A stretch of DNA of 64,000 nucleotides, taken from contig NZ_MAQA01000019.1 in the NCBI RefSeq assembly GCF_001692445.1, positions 1 to 64,000 of the forward strand, in the 5' to 3' direction. This document shows positions 7,245-20,367 of the stretch, in pieces. The position numbers and the translations under genes were made by a program. The notes under the pieces were generated by a model, which worked only from the letters and a program-made list of their open reading frames with translations, had not been told where the DNA came from and made no database searches. How positions within the stretch are numbered: position 1 is the stretch's first letter; every line of letters begins with the position of its first letter. This DNA is from Oerskovia enterophila (GTDB lineage Bacteria > Actinomycetota > Actinomycetes > Actinomycetales > Cellulomonadaceae).

Positions 7245-9410
7245 ATGCTCGCGCACCTCGGTCGGGTCACGGTCCGTCTCCGAGCTCTCGTCCTGGCCCT
7301 GTGGGTCACGCTCGCTCTGCTGGGGGCGGTGATCGGCGGCGGGGTCTTCGACCGCACGACCGCGGTCGACAGCCTGCCCGCCGGTGCGCCCGCCGCGCAG
7401 GCGCAGGCGCTGCTCGACGAGCTCGACCCGCAGGGGCAGACGCTCACGGCCGTCGTCGGCGGCGTCGACTTCTTCACTCCCTCTCTCCTCGAGAGCGGCT
7501 ATCGCGTCATGCAGGAGGTCCGTGAGATCCCCGGGGTCCTGGAGGTCACGGACGCGTTCACGTCGGGCGGCCTGATCTCGGACGACGGGCTCAGCTCGCT
7601 CGTCGTGGTCGAGCTCGACCTCGACCTCACGGACGAGCAGGCCCTCGAGGTCGGGGACCGCGTGGTGGCGGTCCTGCAGACGATCGACGCGCCCGAGGTC
7701 GTCGTGGGCGGCGAGCTCATGGCCGAGCGGACGTTCGCCGACATCGCCACGGCCGACGCGGTCGTGGGCGAGTCGGTCGCTCTCGTGGTGCTGTGCGTGG
7801 TCCTCGTGCTCGTGCTGGGCGGCCTGCGTGCAGGGCTGCTGCCCGTCGCCGCCGCGCTCGCGTCGATCGCGGCCTCTCTCCTGGCGTTGAGCGCCCTGGC
7901 CGGCGTGGTCCCCGTGAGCGAGTTCGCGGTCAACGTGGTGACCCTCCTGGGCCTCGGCCTGGCCGTCGACTACAGCCTCCTGGTCGTCGTGCGGTTCCGG
8001 GAGGAGCGCGACCGGTCTCCCGGGGCCACGCTCGAGGAGCTGATGGCCAGGACGGTGTCGACCGCAGGACGGGCGGTCCTCGTGTCGGGGCTGGCCGTCG
8101 CGTCGGCGCTCACGGGGCTGCTCGTGCTCGCCGACCCGCTGCTCGCGAGCATGGCGCTGGGCGGCCTGCTCGTGGTCGGTCTGACGACGGTCGCGGGGAT
8201 CACGCTCGTACCGGCCCTGGTCGCGGTGCTGCACGCGTCGATCCCCGCCCCGCGGACCCGGACCTGGGCACGCCGACGGACGAGGACGGGGGCCGGTCTC
8301 CTCGCGCGGTCGGCGTCGTTCGCCCAGCGCAGGCCGGTCGCGGTCACGCTCGGCTCGGCGGCCGTGCTCCTGCTCCTGAGCGCCCCGCTGGCCTCGCTCA
8401 CGCTGGGGAGCTCGGACGCGCGGTCGCTCCCGCCGGGCACGCAGGAGCGGGTCGCGCAGGAGAAGGTCGAGCAGGACTTCGACGTCCTGGGGGTCCAGCC
8501 CGTCACTCTCCTCCTGGGGGCCCCCGTCGAGGACCCGCAGGTCCGGTCGCTGCTCGACGCGGTCTACGGGCTGCCGGTCGTCGAGGACGTCCAGCACCTG
8601 GAGGACTTCCCGGCCGACGTGACGGTCGCGGAGGTGACCCCCGACGGCACGGCCACGGGCGAGGAGGCGCAGTCCGTGGTCCGGTACGTCCGAGGGCTCG
8701 ACGTGCCGTTCTCGGTGCAGGTCGCCGGGCCGGCGGCCGAGCTCGTCGACGCCACCCAGCAGTCGCGGGACCGGCTCCCGTGGGCGTTCGCCGCGGTCGT
8801 GCTGCCCGCCATGCTCCTGCTGGGCTGGCTCACCCGGTCGGTCGTGGTCCCGCTCAAGGCGCTGGTCCTGAACCTGCTCGCGCTGACCGCGTCGCTCGGG
8901 GTGCTCGTCGCGGTCTTCCAGTGGGGCTGGGGCGCGCGGTTCCTGGGCTTCGAGCCCACGGGCACGATCGACGCCACGAGTCCCGCGCTGCTGTTCGTCT
9001 TCCTGTTCGGCCTGTCGATGGACTACGAGGTGTTCCTCCTCGCGCGCATCTCGGAGGAGTGGCGTCGACGGACCGGGGACGACCGCCGCGCGAACGACCG
9101 GGCCGTCCTCGCGGGCGTCGTGGCGTCGGGTCCTGTCATCACGGTCGCGGCCGTGTCGATCGGGATCGTGTTCGCGGGCTTCGCGCTGGGCGACCTCGTG
9201 GCCATGAAGGAGATCGGTGTGGGGATGGCCGTCGCGGTCCTGCTCGACGTCACGATCGTCCGCGGCCTGCTGCTCCCGGCCTCGATGTCGCTCATGGGAC
9301 GCTGGAACTGGTGGTTCCCGGGCGGGCGGAGGGGCCCAGGCCGCGGCGTCGAGCCGGACGGGGTGCGCGGCGAGGAGCCCTCGCCGCGCACCCTCGTGGG
9401 CAGCGGTGCG

Positions 9411-9434
<24 letters not shown>
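7245..9434 (+). CDS. MMPL/RND-superfamily membrane transporter
   Basis: A 729-residue integral membrane protein with the duplicated MMPL layout: one N-terminal helix, a periplasmic domain (~40-170), a five-helix bundle (~175-340) containing GLGLAVDYSLLVVVRFREE, then a second helix, extracytoplasmic domain and bundle with LFGLSMDYEVFLLARI. The VDYSL and MDYEV aspartate/tyrosine pairs match the proton-relay region of MmpL proteins. Such proteins export lipids or hydrophobic compounds; the substrate is unknown. ATG 7245 follows GAGAGG by nine bases. No regulator or accessory gene is adjacent. Its 3' end overlaps that of the convergent galTK gene by 24 bp. Confidence 0.9.
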
Positions 9435-11926
<2,492 letters not shown>

Positions 11927-11930
<4 letters not shown>

Positions 11931-12787
11931 CGGGAGGTACGACCGTCCTGGGGTGCGGGGGTGGGTGGGGTCTGGGTGGGCTGTGACTGCGGGGCCGGCG
12001 GACCATCGGGCGGAGAGGCGACCACGAGCTGCTCGACGACGTCGCGCGCGGCCTCCTGGTCGGAGGCCGGGAGGGCGTCGTCGGTCACGAGCACGTCGAC
12101 CTGGTCGAGCCGTGCGAAGACGCTCAGGCCCGTGGTGCGCCACTTGGTGTGGTCGGCGAGCACGACGGTGCGTCCCGCGATCGCGACCAGGGCGCGGTCG
12201 GTCGCGGCCTCGTCGAGGTTGGGCGTCGTCAGCCCCGCCTCGACGCTCACGCCGTGCGCGCCCAGGAAGGTCTGGTCGACGCGCAGGCTCGCGAGCGCGG
12301 CCTCGGTGAGGGGACCGACCAGGGCGTCCGACGGCGTGCGCGACCCGCCCGTGAGCACGGTCTCGAGCTGCGGGTCGCCCGCGCGGTACAGGGCCTCGGC
12401 GACCGGGAGCGAGTTGGTCACGACGGTCAGGGGGCGCAGCCGCGGGTCCGCGGCGATCTCGACCGCGAGCAGGTGCGTCGTGGTGCCTGCCGACAGGGCG
12501 ATCGAGGAGCCGGGGGAGACGAGGCGGACGGCGGCACGGGCGATCGCGCGCTTCTCGTCGAGAGCGAGCGCGCTCTTGGCCTCGAACCCGGGCTCGTGCG
12601 ACGTGGCCTGCGGGGAGACCGCGCCTCCGTGGACCTTGCGGAGCAGTCCCTGCTCGGCGAGCTCGAGGAGGTCGCGGCGCACGGTCATGTCCGAGACGCC
12701 GAGCTCCTGGGTCAGGTCGGCGATCCTGACGGCTCCGTGGTCGCGGAGCCCCGCGAGGATGCGTTCGTGGCGCTGGGAGGCGAGCAT
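11927..12787 (-). CDS. DeoR-family transcriptional regulator of the galactose operon
   Basis: 286 residues. The N-terminal HTH reads RIADLTQELGVSDMTVRRDLLELAEQGLLRKVHGG, the DeoR signature. The C-terminal sugar-phosphate sensor domain of the DeoRC type contains SIALSAGTTTHLLA and VVTNSLPVAEAL. The last ~30 residues are a Pro/Gln-rich tail. I chose ATG 12787 (MLASQRHERIL), the normal start of the family; in-frame starts further upstream only add unrelated sequence. It is the first gene of the galTK operon and lies just downstream of three 10-bp direct repeats that are probably its own operator. Confidence 0.88.
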
Positions 12788-12802
12788 GCTGCCATGGTGA
12801 CA

Positions 12803-12832
12803 CATTCGAACAGAAAGCAACAAGAGCCAACA
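12803..12832 (-). promoter_or_regulatory. Three 10-bp direct repeats, probable DeoR operator
   Basis: Read on the minus strand, TGTTGGCTCT, TGTTGCTTTC and TGTTCGAATG follow one another at an exact 10-bp period (12832 to 12803), 16 bp before the DeoR start. The shared TGTTSS starts put three contacts on one DNA face. DeoR-family repressors commonly use such direct T-rich repeats. Confidence 0.7.
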
Positions 12833-12930
12833 TGGCCGGCACCGAGGCGGGGCGTAGCTCTGGGTTCGGCGGGTGGGCGAACCGGTGACGGCGGACGGCG
12901 AACGGGCCGTGTCGGGCACGTTCCGTGGCG

Positions 12931-12970
12931 CACGACGGCCGCCCACCCCGCGAGGTGGACGGCCGTCGTG
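12931..12970 (-). terminator. Terminator of the first MacAB-like operon
   Basis: CACGACGGCCG, one mismatch and CCACC pair with GGTGG and CGGCCGTCGTG around a six-base loop, giving a ~17-bp stem, 12 bp after the permease stop on the minus strand. Confidence 0.8.
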
Positions 12971-12982
12971 GGGAGACGAACG

Positions 12983-14284
12983 CTAGATCCCTCCCCGCAG
13001 TGCGGCGATCGGCTCGATCGCCGCCGCCTTGAGCGCCGGATAGGTCCCGGCGAGGAGCCCGATCACGCCACCGAGGAGCGCCGAGCCGATCGCGACCCAG
13101 ATGTCCAGGATGGGTGTCCAGTCCTGGACGACCGAGACGATCACCACGGTGAACACCCCGAGCGACGCACCCACCAGTCCGCCGAGGAGGCCGATCACGA
13201 CGGACTCCACCACGAACTGCCCGGCGATGTCCCGCTTGGTCGCACCGAGCGCGCGCCGGAGCCCGATCTCCCCGACCCGTTCCATGACCGACAGCAGCGT
13301 CACGTTCGCGATCCCGAGACCACCGACGAGCAGCGCGATGCCGCCCAGGGCGAGGAAGATCGCGTTGATATCAGCCTGGACGTCCTGCTGGAGCTTCGAA
13401 CCGTCAGCCGGTGCCTGGACCTTGAACACCTCGGGGGAGTTGGGGTCCAGGGCGACCGGGGCCTGCTCGGCGACCAGGCTCCCCGCCCCGGTCTCGATGT
13501 GGATCTGCAGCTCCTCGGGCGGACCCGCCGCGAAGTCCTGCTGGGCCGTGCCCGCGGGCAGGACCACGGCGTCGAGCAGGTCGGTGCGTCGCTTCACGTC
13601 GGAGAAGATCCCGATCACGGTGTACGCGTTCTCGCCGATGAAGATCGACGGCTGGCTGTCGACCCGGTTGATGCCGAGCCGTTCGGCGGCACGCTCTCCG
13701 AGCACCACGACCCGGTCCTTGCGGGCGTCGTGCCCCTCGTCGAAGAAGCGACCCGTGACGACCTGGCCGCGGACGGCGTCGAGCAGGCCTCCCGTGCCGG
13801 CGAGGACCTGCGGGGTGGACTTCGCTGCCACCGACGGGTCGTTGACGGGCACGGCGGTCACCCGGCTCTCGCCGACGTCGACCACCGCGACCAGGCCGGC
13901 ATCGAGGACGCCGTTGATCTGCGCGACCCGCTGCGCTCCGTCCCAGGGGATGCGGCCCTTGGGACGGTCCTCGCCGGACATGGTCTGGGTCTTCTCGGGG
14001 ACCACGACGACCTGGGTCGCGGCCACGGCGTCGAACTGGCGGCTGATCTGGCCCGCGGCGGTCTGCGCGAGACCGACCGTGATCACGACCGACGCGATGC
14101 CGAGGACCGTGCCGAGGATCGTCAGGACCAGGCGCCCGGGCCGGGCTCCGATCCCGTGCGCGGCCTCGGCGAACAGGTCCCTGGCGTTGAAGCGGTCCCG
14201 AGCCCGCCCTCGGTGGACCCTCGGGGACGGGGCGCCGTTCTTGCGCTCGGTCAGCCGCTCGCGGAGCGGTCGTAGGAGCCCCAT
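12983..14284 (-). CDS. MacB/FtsX-type ABC transporter permease (system 1)
   Basis: 433 residues with the FtsX/MacB plan. TM1 (~50-72) has LVLTILGTVLGIASVVITVGL; a large extracytoplasmic MacB_PCD-like domain follows to ~305; then come three C-terminal helices with ALLVGGLGIANVTLLSVMERVGEIGLRRALGA, the standard coupling region. It is the last gene of the order lipoprotein, adaptor, ATPase, permease. Its ATG overlaps the ATPase stop by one base (TGATG). MacAB-type systems move peptides, lipids or toxins across the cell envelope; in a Gram-positive organism the exact cargo cannot be read from sequence. Confidence 0.9.
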   Translation of the reverse strand: MGLLRPLRERLTERKNGAPSPRVHRGRARDRFNARDLFAEAAHGIGARPGRLVLTILGTVLGIASVVITVGLAQTAAGQISRQFDAVAATQVVVVPEKTQTMSGEDRPKGRIPWDGAQRVAQINGVLDAGLVAVVDVGESRVTAVPVNDPSVAAKSTPQVLAGTGGLLDAVRGQVVTGRFFDEGHDARKDRVVVLGERAAERLGINRVDSQPSIFIGENAYTVIGIFSDVKRRTDLLDAVVLPAGTAQQDFAAGPPEELQIHIETGAGSLVAEQAPVALDPNSPEVFKVQAPADGSKLQQDVQADINAIFLALGGIALLVGGLGIANVTLLSVMERVGEIGLRRALGATKRDIAGQFVVESVVIGLLGGLVGASLGVFTVVIVSVVQDWTPILDIWVAIGSALLGGVIGLLAGTYPALKAAAIEPIAALRGGI

Positions 14285-15081
14285 CAGTCGAGCTCCGTGA
14301 GCCGGCCGTCGGCGATGCGCACCCGTCGCCGGGCCCGTGCGGACACGGCCGGGTCGTGGGTGATCACGACGAGCGTGAGGCCGTCGGCGTGCAGCTCGTC
14401 GAACAGCTCCATGATCTCGACCGAGTTCGTCGAGTCGAGGTTTCCCGTCGGCTCGTCGGCCAGCAGCAGGTGCGGGCTCGCCACCACCGAACGGGCGATC
14501 GCGACGCGCTGGCGCTCCCCACCCGACAGCGTGGTCGGTGTGAAGTCGACGCGGTGCGAGAGGTGGACGCGGTCGAGGGCAGCGCGAGCCCGGTCCTGTC
14601 GTTCGGCCCGTGGCACGCCGCTGTAGAGCGTCGCGAGCAGGACGTTGTCGAGCACGGTGCGGTGCGGCAGCAGATGGAACGACTGGAAGACGAAGCCGAT
14701 CCGTCCGCCCCGCAGGGCGGAGCGCACCGACTCCGAGGCGCGTCCGGTGGGCACGCCGTCGAGCAGGTAGTCGCCCGAGCTCGGTCGGTCGAGCAGACCG
14801 AGCAGGTTGAGCAGGGTCGACTTGCCCGAGCCCGAGGGGCCGATGATCGACACGTAGTCGCCCGGGTCGATGCGGAGGTTCACCGACCTCAGGGCGTCGA
14901 CCACGGGAGGCCCGGGGAAGCTCCGCGTGACGTCGACGAGCTCGACGACCGCGGGGGCTGCCTCGGGCGTGTCGACGCCTGGTGCGGGCGGGCCCGCCGG
15001 TCGGCTCTCGCCGTCGTCGAGGACACCCGTCGGAGACCCTGCCCGCCCGTTCAGGCCGAGCCGGTCGAGGTCGCCCGTCAC
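14284..15081 (-). CDS. MacB/LolD-type ABC transporter ATPase (system 1)
   Basis: 265 residues with Walker A IGPSGSGKSTLLN, Q-loop FVFQSFHLLPHRTVLDNV, signature LSGGERQRVAIARS, Walker B LLLADEPTGNLDS and the H-loop VVITHD. A ~45-residue Pro/Gly-rich N-terminal extension precedes the nucleotide-binding domain. GTG 15081 overlaps the adaptor stop as GTGA and the permease start follows directly, so the three subunits are translationally coupled. Confidence 0.93.
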   Translation of the reverse strand: MTGDLDRLGLNGRAGSPTGVLDDGESRPAGPPAPGVDTPEAAPAVVELVDVTRSFPGPPVVDALRSVNLRIDPGDYVSIIGPSGSGKSTLLNLLGLLDRPSSGDYLLDGVPTGRASESVRSALRGGRIGFVFQSFHLLPHRTVLDNVLLATLYSGVPRAERQDRARAALDRVHLSHRVDFTPTTLSGGERQRVAIARSVVASPHLLLADEPTGNLDSTNSVEIMELFDELHADGLTLVVITHDPAVSARARRRVRIADGRLTELD

Positions 15082-16721
15082 TTGCCGACCACCACCTTGT
15101 CGCCCACCTCGAGGGATCCGTCGGACGAGACGATCTCCACGAAGCCACCGGCCGCCAGGCCCGTCTGCACGGCGACGAGCTCGGTGTCGCGGTCCTTGGT
15201 GGTGGACGCCTTCGCGTCGCCACGCACGACCTCGACGCGGGACTCGCCCCCGGGGCCGGCGGTCAGCGCGGCGAGCGGAACCGCGAGGACCTCGCCCGCG
15301 GTCGAGCTCACCGGGATGGTGAGGCGCACGTTGCTCCCCTGGAGGAGGGTGACCTGCTCGGGGGTCAGGGCGTCGGGCGTGAGCGCGACCGTGAAGCGCG
15401 CGCCCTTCGCCGCTCCCGAGCCCGAGTCGCCACCGTTCCCGCCGCTGCCGCCCTTGCCCTCGGCCTCGGCCTTGCGGGCCTCGACCGACACCACGGTCGC
15501 GGTCGCCTCGGAGTCGTCCGGAAGGACGAACGTGGCCTTCGCTCCGGGCTGCAGGAGCTCGGCGTCCGAGGCAGCGGCCGAGGCCTCGATCACGAGCGCC
15601 GCTCCGGAGACCGCCATGACGGGCCCCGAGATCGTCGCCCCACGCTCGACGAGCACCTCGTCGACCCTGCGCGGCAGGCTCGCGAGGAACAGCACCTCGC
15701 TCGCCGGCAGTGCGGTCAAGGTCGCGCTGCGGGCCTCGGAGAGGGCCTTCCTGGCGTCCTCGAGCTGACGCTGGGCCGTCGTGACCGCCGCGGACTGCTC
15801 CGCCACGTTCTTCGGCTTGTCGACCTCGGCCCGCTGAGCCTTGGCGAGCCGCAGCTCGTCCTGTGCACCGGCCACGTCGCCCCCCTCGGCCTCGGCCGTC
15901 GCGAGAGCCCGCTCGGCAGCGCGTACCGCGTTGTCGGCCTGGAGCTTCTCCACGTCGGTCGCCCCACCCTTGGCAGCCGCGAGAGCGCCCTGGGCGGCGT
16001 CCAGGTTCGCCTCGGCGTCCTTGACCCCCTGGGTGGCGCTCTCGACCCCGGCCCGAGCCTCCTCGTCGCTCGCGGGCGAGGGGTAGCCCACCGTGGCATA
16101 GAGCTTGTCGACCGCGGCCGCCGTCGAGGCGTCGTAGACGTTGCTGTCGACCTTGCCGGGGTCGATCCCGACGGCCGCGAGCGACGCCTTGAGCTGGCTC
16201 ACGTCCGGACCCGAGACCCCGACGCGCAGGGTGCGGTAGGCAGGAAGGTCACCGGGCAGCACGACGACCGGACGCCCCGAGACCTCGAGCGCGACCGAGA
16301 CCTGTCCCAGCTCGGCCCCGACCGTGGGCACCTGACCGGTCACCACGGCCGGGCCGCCGAGGTCCGCCGTCTCGACCTTGACCTGGACGGCGTCGTCGTA
16401 CTTGACGTCACCCCGCAGGGTCACGTCGTTGGCGATGACCTTCGTCTCGACCGGGACGGTGATGAGACCGGCGGCGGGAGCCTTGGCGTCCGCCGCAGCC
16501 TGCGCGGGGGAGACGATCAGGCGGCTCACGAGGATGCCCGCGAGGAGGCTCAGCACTGCGACGCCCGCGACGAGCCAGATGAGTCGGTGCCCGCGCAGCC
16601 CGGTGCCCGGCTCCTTCGGAGGCGTGGCGTCCGTGTCCGGCGCCTGACCGGTGTCCTCGGGATCGAGCTCGACCGTCGGTGCGGAGCCTCCGCCGAACAG
16701 GTCGTCCGTGGACGCGCTCAC
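15078..16721 (-). CDS. Membrane-fusion adaptor with peptidoglycan-binding-like domain (system 1)
   Basis: 547 residues. A ~45-residue cytoplasmic tail (ASTDDLFGGG) is followed by one membrane helix (RLIWLVAGVAVLSLLAGILVS), a beta-barrel region, a PG_binding_1-like segment (GPDVSQLKASLAAVGIDPGKVD...TAAAVDKLY), a long Ala-rich coiled coil broken by KGGATDVEKL and GDVAGAQDEL, and HlyD/RND-type barrel strands. A Gly/Ser-rich loop (GGSGGNGGDSGSG) interrupts the C-terminal part. The helical hairpin and wall-binding-like module suit an adaptor that bridges membrane and cell wall. Start GTG 16721 lies 23 bp after the lipoprotein stop. Confidence 0.85.
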   Translation of the reverse strand: MSASTDDLFGGGSAPTVELDPEDTGQAPDTDATPPKEPGTGLRGHRLIWLVAGVAVLSLLAGILVSRLIVSPAQAAADAKAPAAGLITVPVETKVIANDVTLRGDVKYDDAVQVKVETADLGGPAVVTGQVPTVGAELGQVSVALEVSGRPVVVLPGDLPAYRTLRVGVSGPDVSQLKASLAAVGIDPGKVDSNVYDASTAAAVDKLYATVGYPSPASDEEARAGVESATQGVKDAEANLDAAQGALAAAKGGATDVEKLQADNAVRAAERALATAEAEGGDVAGAQDELRLAKAQRAEVDKPKNVAEQSAAVTTAQRQLEDARKALSEARSATLTALPASEVLFLASLPRRVDEVLVERGATISGPVMAVSGAALVIEASAAASDAELLQPGAKATFVLPDDSEATATVVSVEARKAEAEGKGGSGGNGGDSGSGAAKGARFTVALTPDALTPEQVTLLQGSNVRLTIPVSSTAGEVLAVPLAALTAGPGGESRVEVVRGDAKASTTKDRDTELVAVQTGLAAGGFVEIVSSDGSLEVGDKVVVGK

Positions 16722-16744
16722 TGCGCGACGGGATCGAGGGCCCC

Positions 16745-17719
16745 TCACTGCTGGGACTCCTTGTAGGCCGCCGCGACGCGGTCGAGCATGTCCTTGTTGT
16801 CCTTCATGAACGCGGACTCGAGGTCGAACTGGACGGTCCGCTGGACCTTGTCGTAGCCGACCTTCGTCTTGCACGCGTAGTCCGCCACGGCGGTGTCCTT
16901 CTCCTGGTCCTGCAGCGAGGTGAGGTCTTCCTCGCTGGGGCCCTCGGGGTTCTCCCCGGAGTAGAGGTCGTTCGACGCGTTCATGAAGAACTCCGACGGC
17001 TCTTCCGGGGTGGCGTAGTCAAAGCCTGCGTCAGCCATGCAGTCGGCCCACTTCGAGGTGACCTCCTCGAGGCGCGGATCGCGGGCGACGTCCTCGTACA
17101 GCTTCGTGGTGGCGTCGTTGAACGCCGTCATCTCCTCGGACTCCCAGAGCTCCTGCTGGCCGCCGCTGACCTCCTCCTGCGCGCTCCCGTAGCAGCCCGC
17201 CGTCGAGGGGTCGTACTCGGGCATCTCCGCGTCCTCGTCGTACTCCATCGTGGACATCTCGCCGTGGAGAGCGGTGTAGTAGGCGGTCTGCTCCGTCTCG
17301 GACATCGCGTCGACGTAGTCCTGGTTCGGGTCGACGTAGGCGTCCATCTCCGCCTGCTCCTCGGCCGACGGCTCCTGATAGATCGTCATGCCGTAGCCGT
17401 ACTCGGCGGCGTACTTCTCCGGGTCGTCGGTCGGGTTCTCGGAGGACCAGCTCGTCATGCTCTGGTCGACCGGGACGTACTCGAAGCCCTGCTCCGACAT
17501 GCACGTGGCGACGAGCTCCTCGACCTTGCGCTGCTGCTCCTCCATCTTCTTCTGCTGCTCGTCGCTCTGGAAGTCCCCGTAGACCTCCTCGTAGTACGCC
17601 GTCAGAGGACTGTCCTCGTCGGCGGCGGGGGCGCCACCGCCCGAGCACGCGGAGAGGAGGAAGACCCCGGAGAGGCCTAGGGCCGTGACGGCGACGGGGC
17701 GGGTCGAAGGTCGACGCAT
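16745..17719 (-). CDS. Lipoprotein with repeated CMxxxGFxY motif, first gene of MacAB-like operon 1
   Basis: A 324-residue lipoprotein: lipobox LLSAC with Cys near residue 25, then a very acidic, Glu/Asp/Tyr-rich body. Two segments repeat the pattern C-M-x-(E/D)-x-G-F-x-Y (TCMSEQGFEY and DCMADAGFDY), and further Cys occur in GCYG and YACK, so disulphides are plausible. I do not recognise a named family. ATG 17719 has AAAGGA seven bases upstream. Its place as first gene before adaptor, ATPase and permease suggests an extracytoplasmic partner or substrate receptor of that exporter. Confidence 0.8.
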   Translation of the reverse strand: MRRPSTRPVAVTALGLSGVFLLSACSGGGAPAADEDSPLTAYYEEVYGDFQSDEQQKKMEEQQRKVEELVATCMSEQGFEYVPVDQSMTSWSSENPTDDPEKYAAEYGYGMTIYQEPSAEEQAEMDAYVDPNQDYVDAMSETEQTAYYTALHGEMSTMEYDEDAEMPEYDPSTAGCYGSAQEEVSGGQQELWESEEMTAFNDATTKLYEDVARDPRLEEVTSKWADCMADAGFDYATPEEPSEFFMNASNDLYSGENPEGPSEEDLTSLQDQEKDTAVADYACKTKVGYDKVQRTVQFDLESAFMKDNKDMLDRVAAAYKESQQ

Positions 17720-18277
17720 GGTGGATTCCTTTGTTCGGTCGGTACGGACATGTTCGGTTGCTTCGGTCACGTGGGATCGGCACCGGCGCGGAGAGGCTCG
17801 ACGCCTGTCCTGGGTAGAGGTCGGCCACCGTCGAGGGGGCTCGAGGTGCTCGGGCGTCCGGGCACCGAGCTGCGAGCCCTGCGACGGTGTGCGCGACGGG
17901 TCGGCACGTCTCGGGTCTGGTTCCTGGCTCGTGCCGGGGGTGTCGGTCTCGCTGCGGGTCGAGCAGTGCGCAGCCCGCTGCGGGAGCGGCACCAGGTCGC
18001 CTCGCTGCGACGGGCCTGGTTCGGGCCGCCGGTCGGCCGCCGTGGGAGACGAGGCTCTGCCGGAGGGGACCAGAGGACGGGAGCGTCGGCGGTGAGCCGG
18101 TGTCTGCGGGCTCGTGGCGCCGCTCCGGCGAGCAGCACCCGGTCGGGCGCGGGTGCAGCGGTGCTCATGCGTGGTGTCCCCCCGAGGACGAGCGTCGTCG
18201 ACACGATGCGCGGTCAGCCTCGCGCGGCACGGTGGAAGCGGACCGACGCGCTCGCCGGCCTGCCACCACCACGTGGA
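17720..18277. other. 558-bp gap between the two MacAB-like operons, no supported gene
   Basis: Frames here read as low-complexity Arg/Pro/Ser/Gly protein with no motif and no good ribosome site. The part nearest the lipoprotein has three TTCGGT direct repeats within ~35 bp (about 17734-17778), a possible control region for operon 1. The rest holds nothing I can name; system 2 ends at its other side without a clear terminator hairpin. Confidence 0.5.
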
Positions 18278-19473
18278 TCAGTAGCGGATGGCGTCGATCA
18301 CCTTGACCCGCACCGCGACGAGCGCGGGGATCAGCCCGGCGAGCGCGCCGACGCTCACCGCGGCGACCATGCCCGTGACGGCGGCCGAGACCGGGAAGCC
18401 GGGACGGTCCTGGACGGTCGAGCCCATGAGCGTGTCGAGCGGGACGTTGTGCAGGATCACGACCGCGAGCGAGACGCCCACGACTCCGGCCACGACCGTG
18501 GCGACGACGCTCTCCATGAGCACCGAGAAGAAGACCCGACCGGACGAGGCGCCGAAGCTGCGTCGGATGCCGATCTCACGGATCCGGTACCGGACGGTCA
18601 CGAGCGCGATGTTGACGAGCCCCAGCCCGCCGAGCAGCAGGGCGATCGCACTGACCCCGAGGATGACCCACTTGGTCGCGCCGTCGATCATGCTCATGTC
18701 GGGGCTGTCCATGCGGTTGACGTCGACCTGCGTCCCGGGGATCGCTCCCGTCAGGTCGCGGCGGACGGCCTCGGTGAGCACGTCGACCGTGTCCGGGGGG
18801 ACCCAGAGCTCGAGCGACGGCACGCCGGAGCTCATGAGCGCCTCGGGGGAGGCCCACCGCAGGTGGGACTCCACGAGCATGTAGGCGGACGGGCCTTCGC
18901 CGGGCCAGCTGTCCGGGTAGGAGCCGACGACCGTCGCCAGGACCGGGTTCTCGCCCCCGATCACGATGGTCGGGTGGTCCTCGATGCGCTGGCCGAGGGT
19001 ATCGAGGAACGACTGGTTGACCACGAGGGCGGGGGACAGGTTCTCCTCGTCGGCCTCGGTGAACCACCGGCCGCCGTCGACCACGAACCGGTGCATGGTC
19101 GCCCAGTCGGCGCTGACGGCGTTGGTCTGGGCCTGGAGGGTGCCGCTGGGGAAGCGGAACGGGGTCTGGGTCCACATGACCATGGACGAGTGCTCGACCT
19201 CGTACCGGGCGACGATGTCGTCGTACGCCGCGACGTACTCCTCGATCCCCGGCATCTCCTGGCCCGTCGGGTACGCACTGACGTTGAGCGTCGCGGGGCG
19301 CCCGCTCCATCGCTCGTTGGACTCGGCCGAGACCTGGCGCAGCATGTCGCCGGCCGCGGTGATCGTCGTGATCGCGCAGACCGCCACGGCCACGCCGATC
19401 AGGGCCAGAAGCACGCGGAGCTTGTGGACCCGCAGCTCGTCCCAGGCTTCCGCCAGGGCTCCGAAGAATCCGG

Positions 19474-19477
<4 letters not shown>
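18278..19477 (-). CDS. MacB/FtsX-type ABC transporter permease (system 2)
   Basis: 399 residues. TM1 reads LRVLLALIGVAVAVCAITTIT; a ~220-residue extracytoplasmic domain follows; then three helices with IALLLGGLGLVNIALVTVRYRIREIGIRRSFGAS. It resembles the system 1 permease in plan, but the loop domain is clearly different. GTG 19477 overlaps the ATPase stop as GTGA. Last gene of adaptor, ATPase, permease. Confidence 0.9.

Positions 19478-20363
<886 letters not shown>

Positions 20364-20367
<4 letters not shown>

Noticed and set aside
12149-14275. Plus-strand 708-codon frame across deoR and the permease
   Set aside because: Crosses an operator and terminator and shows no protein motif.
17767-18204. 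145-codon minus-strand frame in the gap between the export operons
   Set aside because: No ribosome site, low-complexity Arg/Pro/Ala text, no similarity to any family I know; kept only as part of the described gap.
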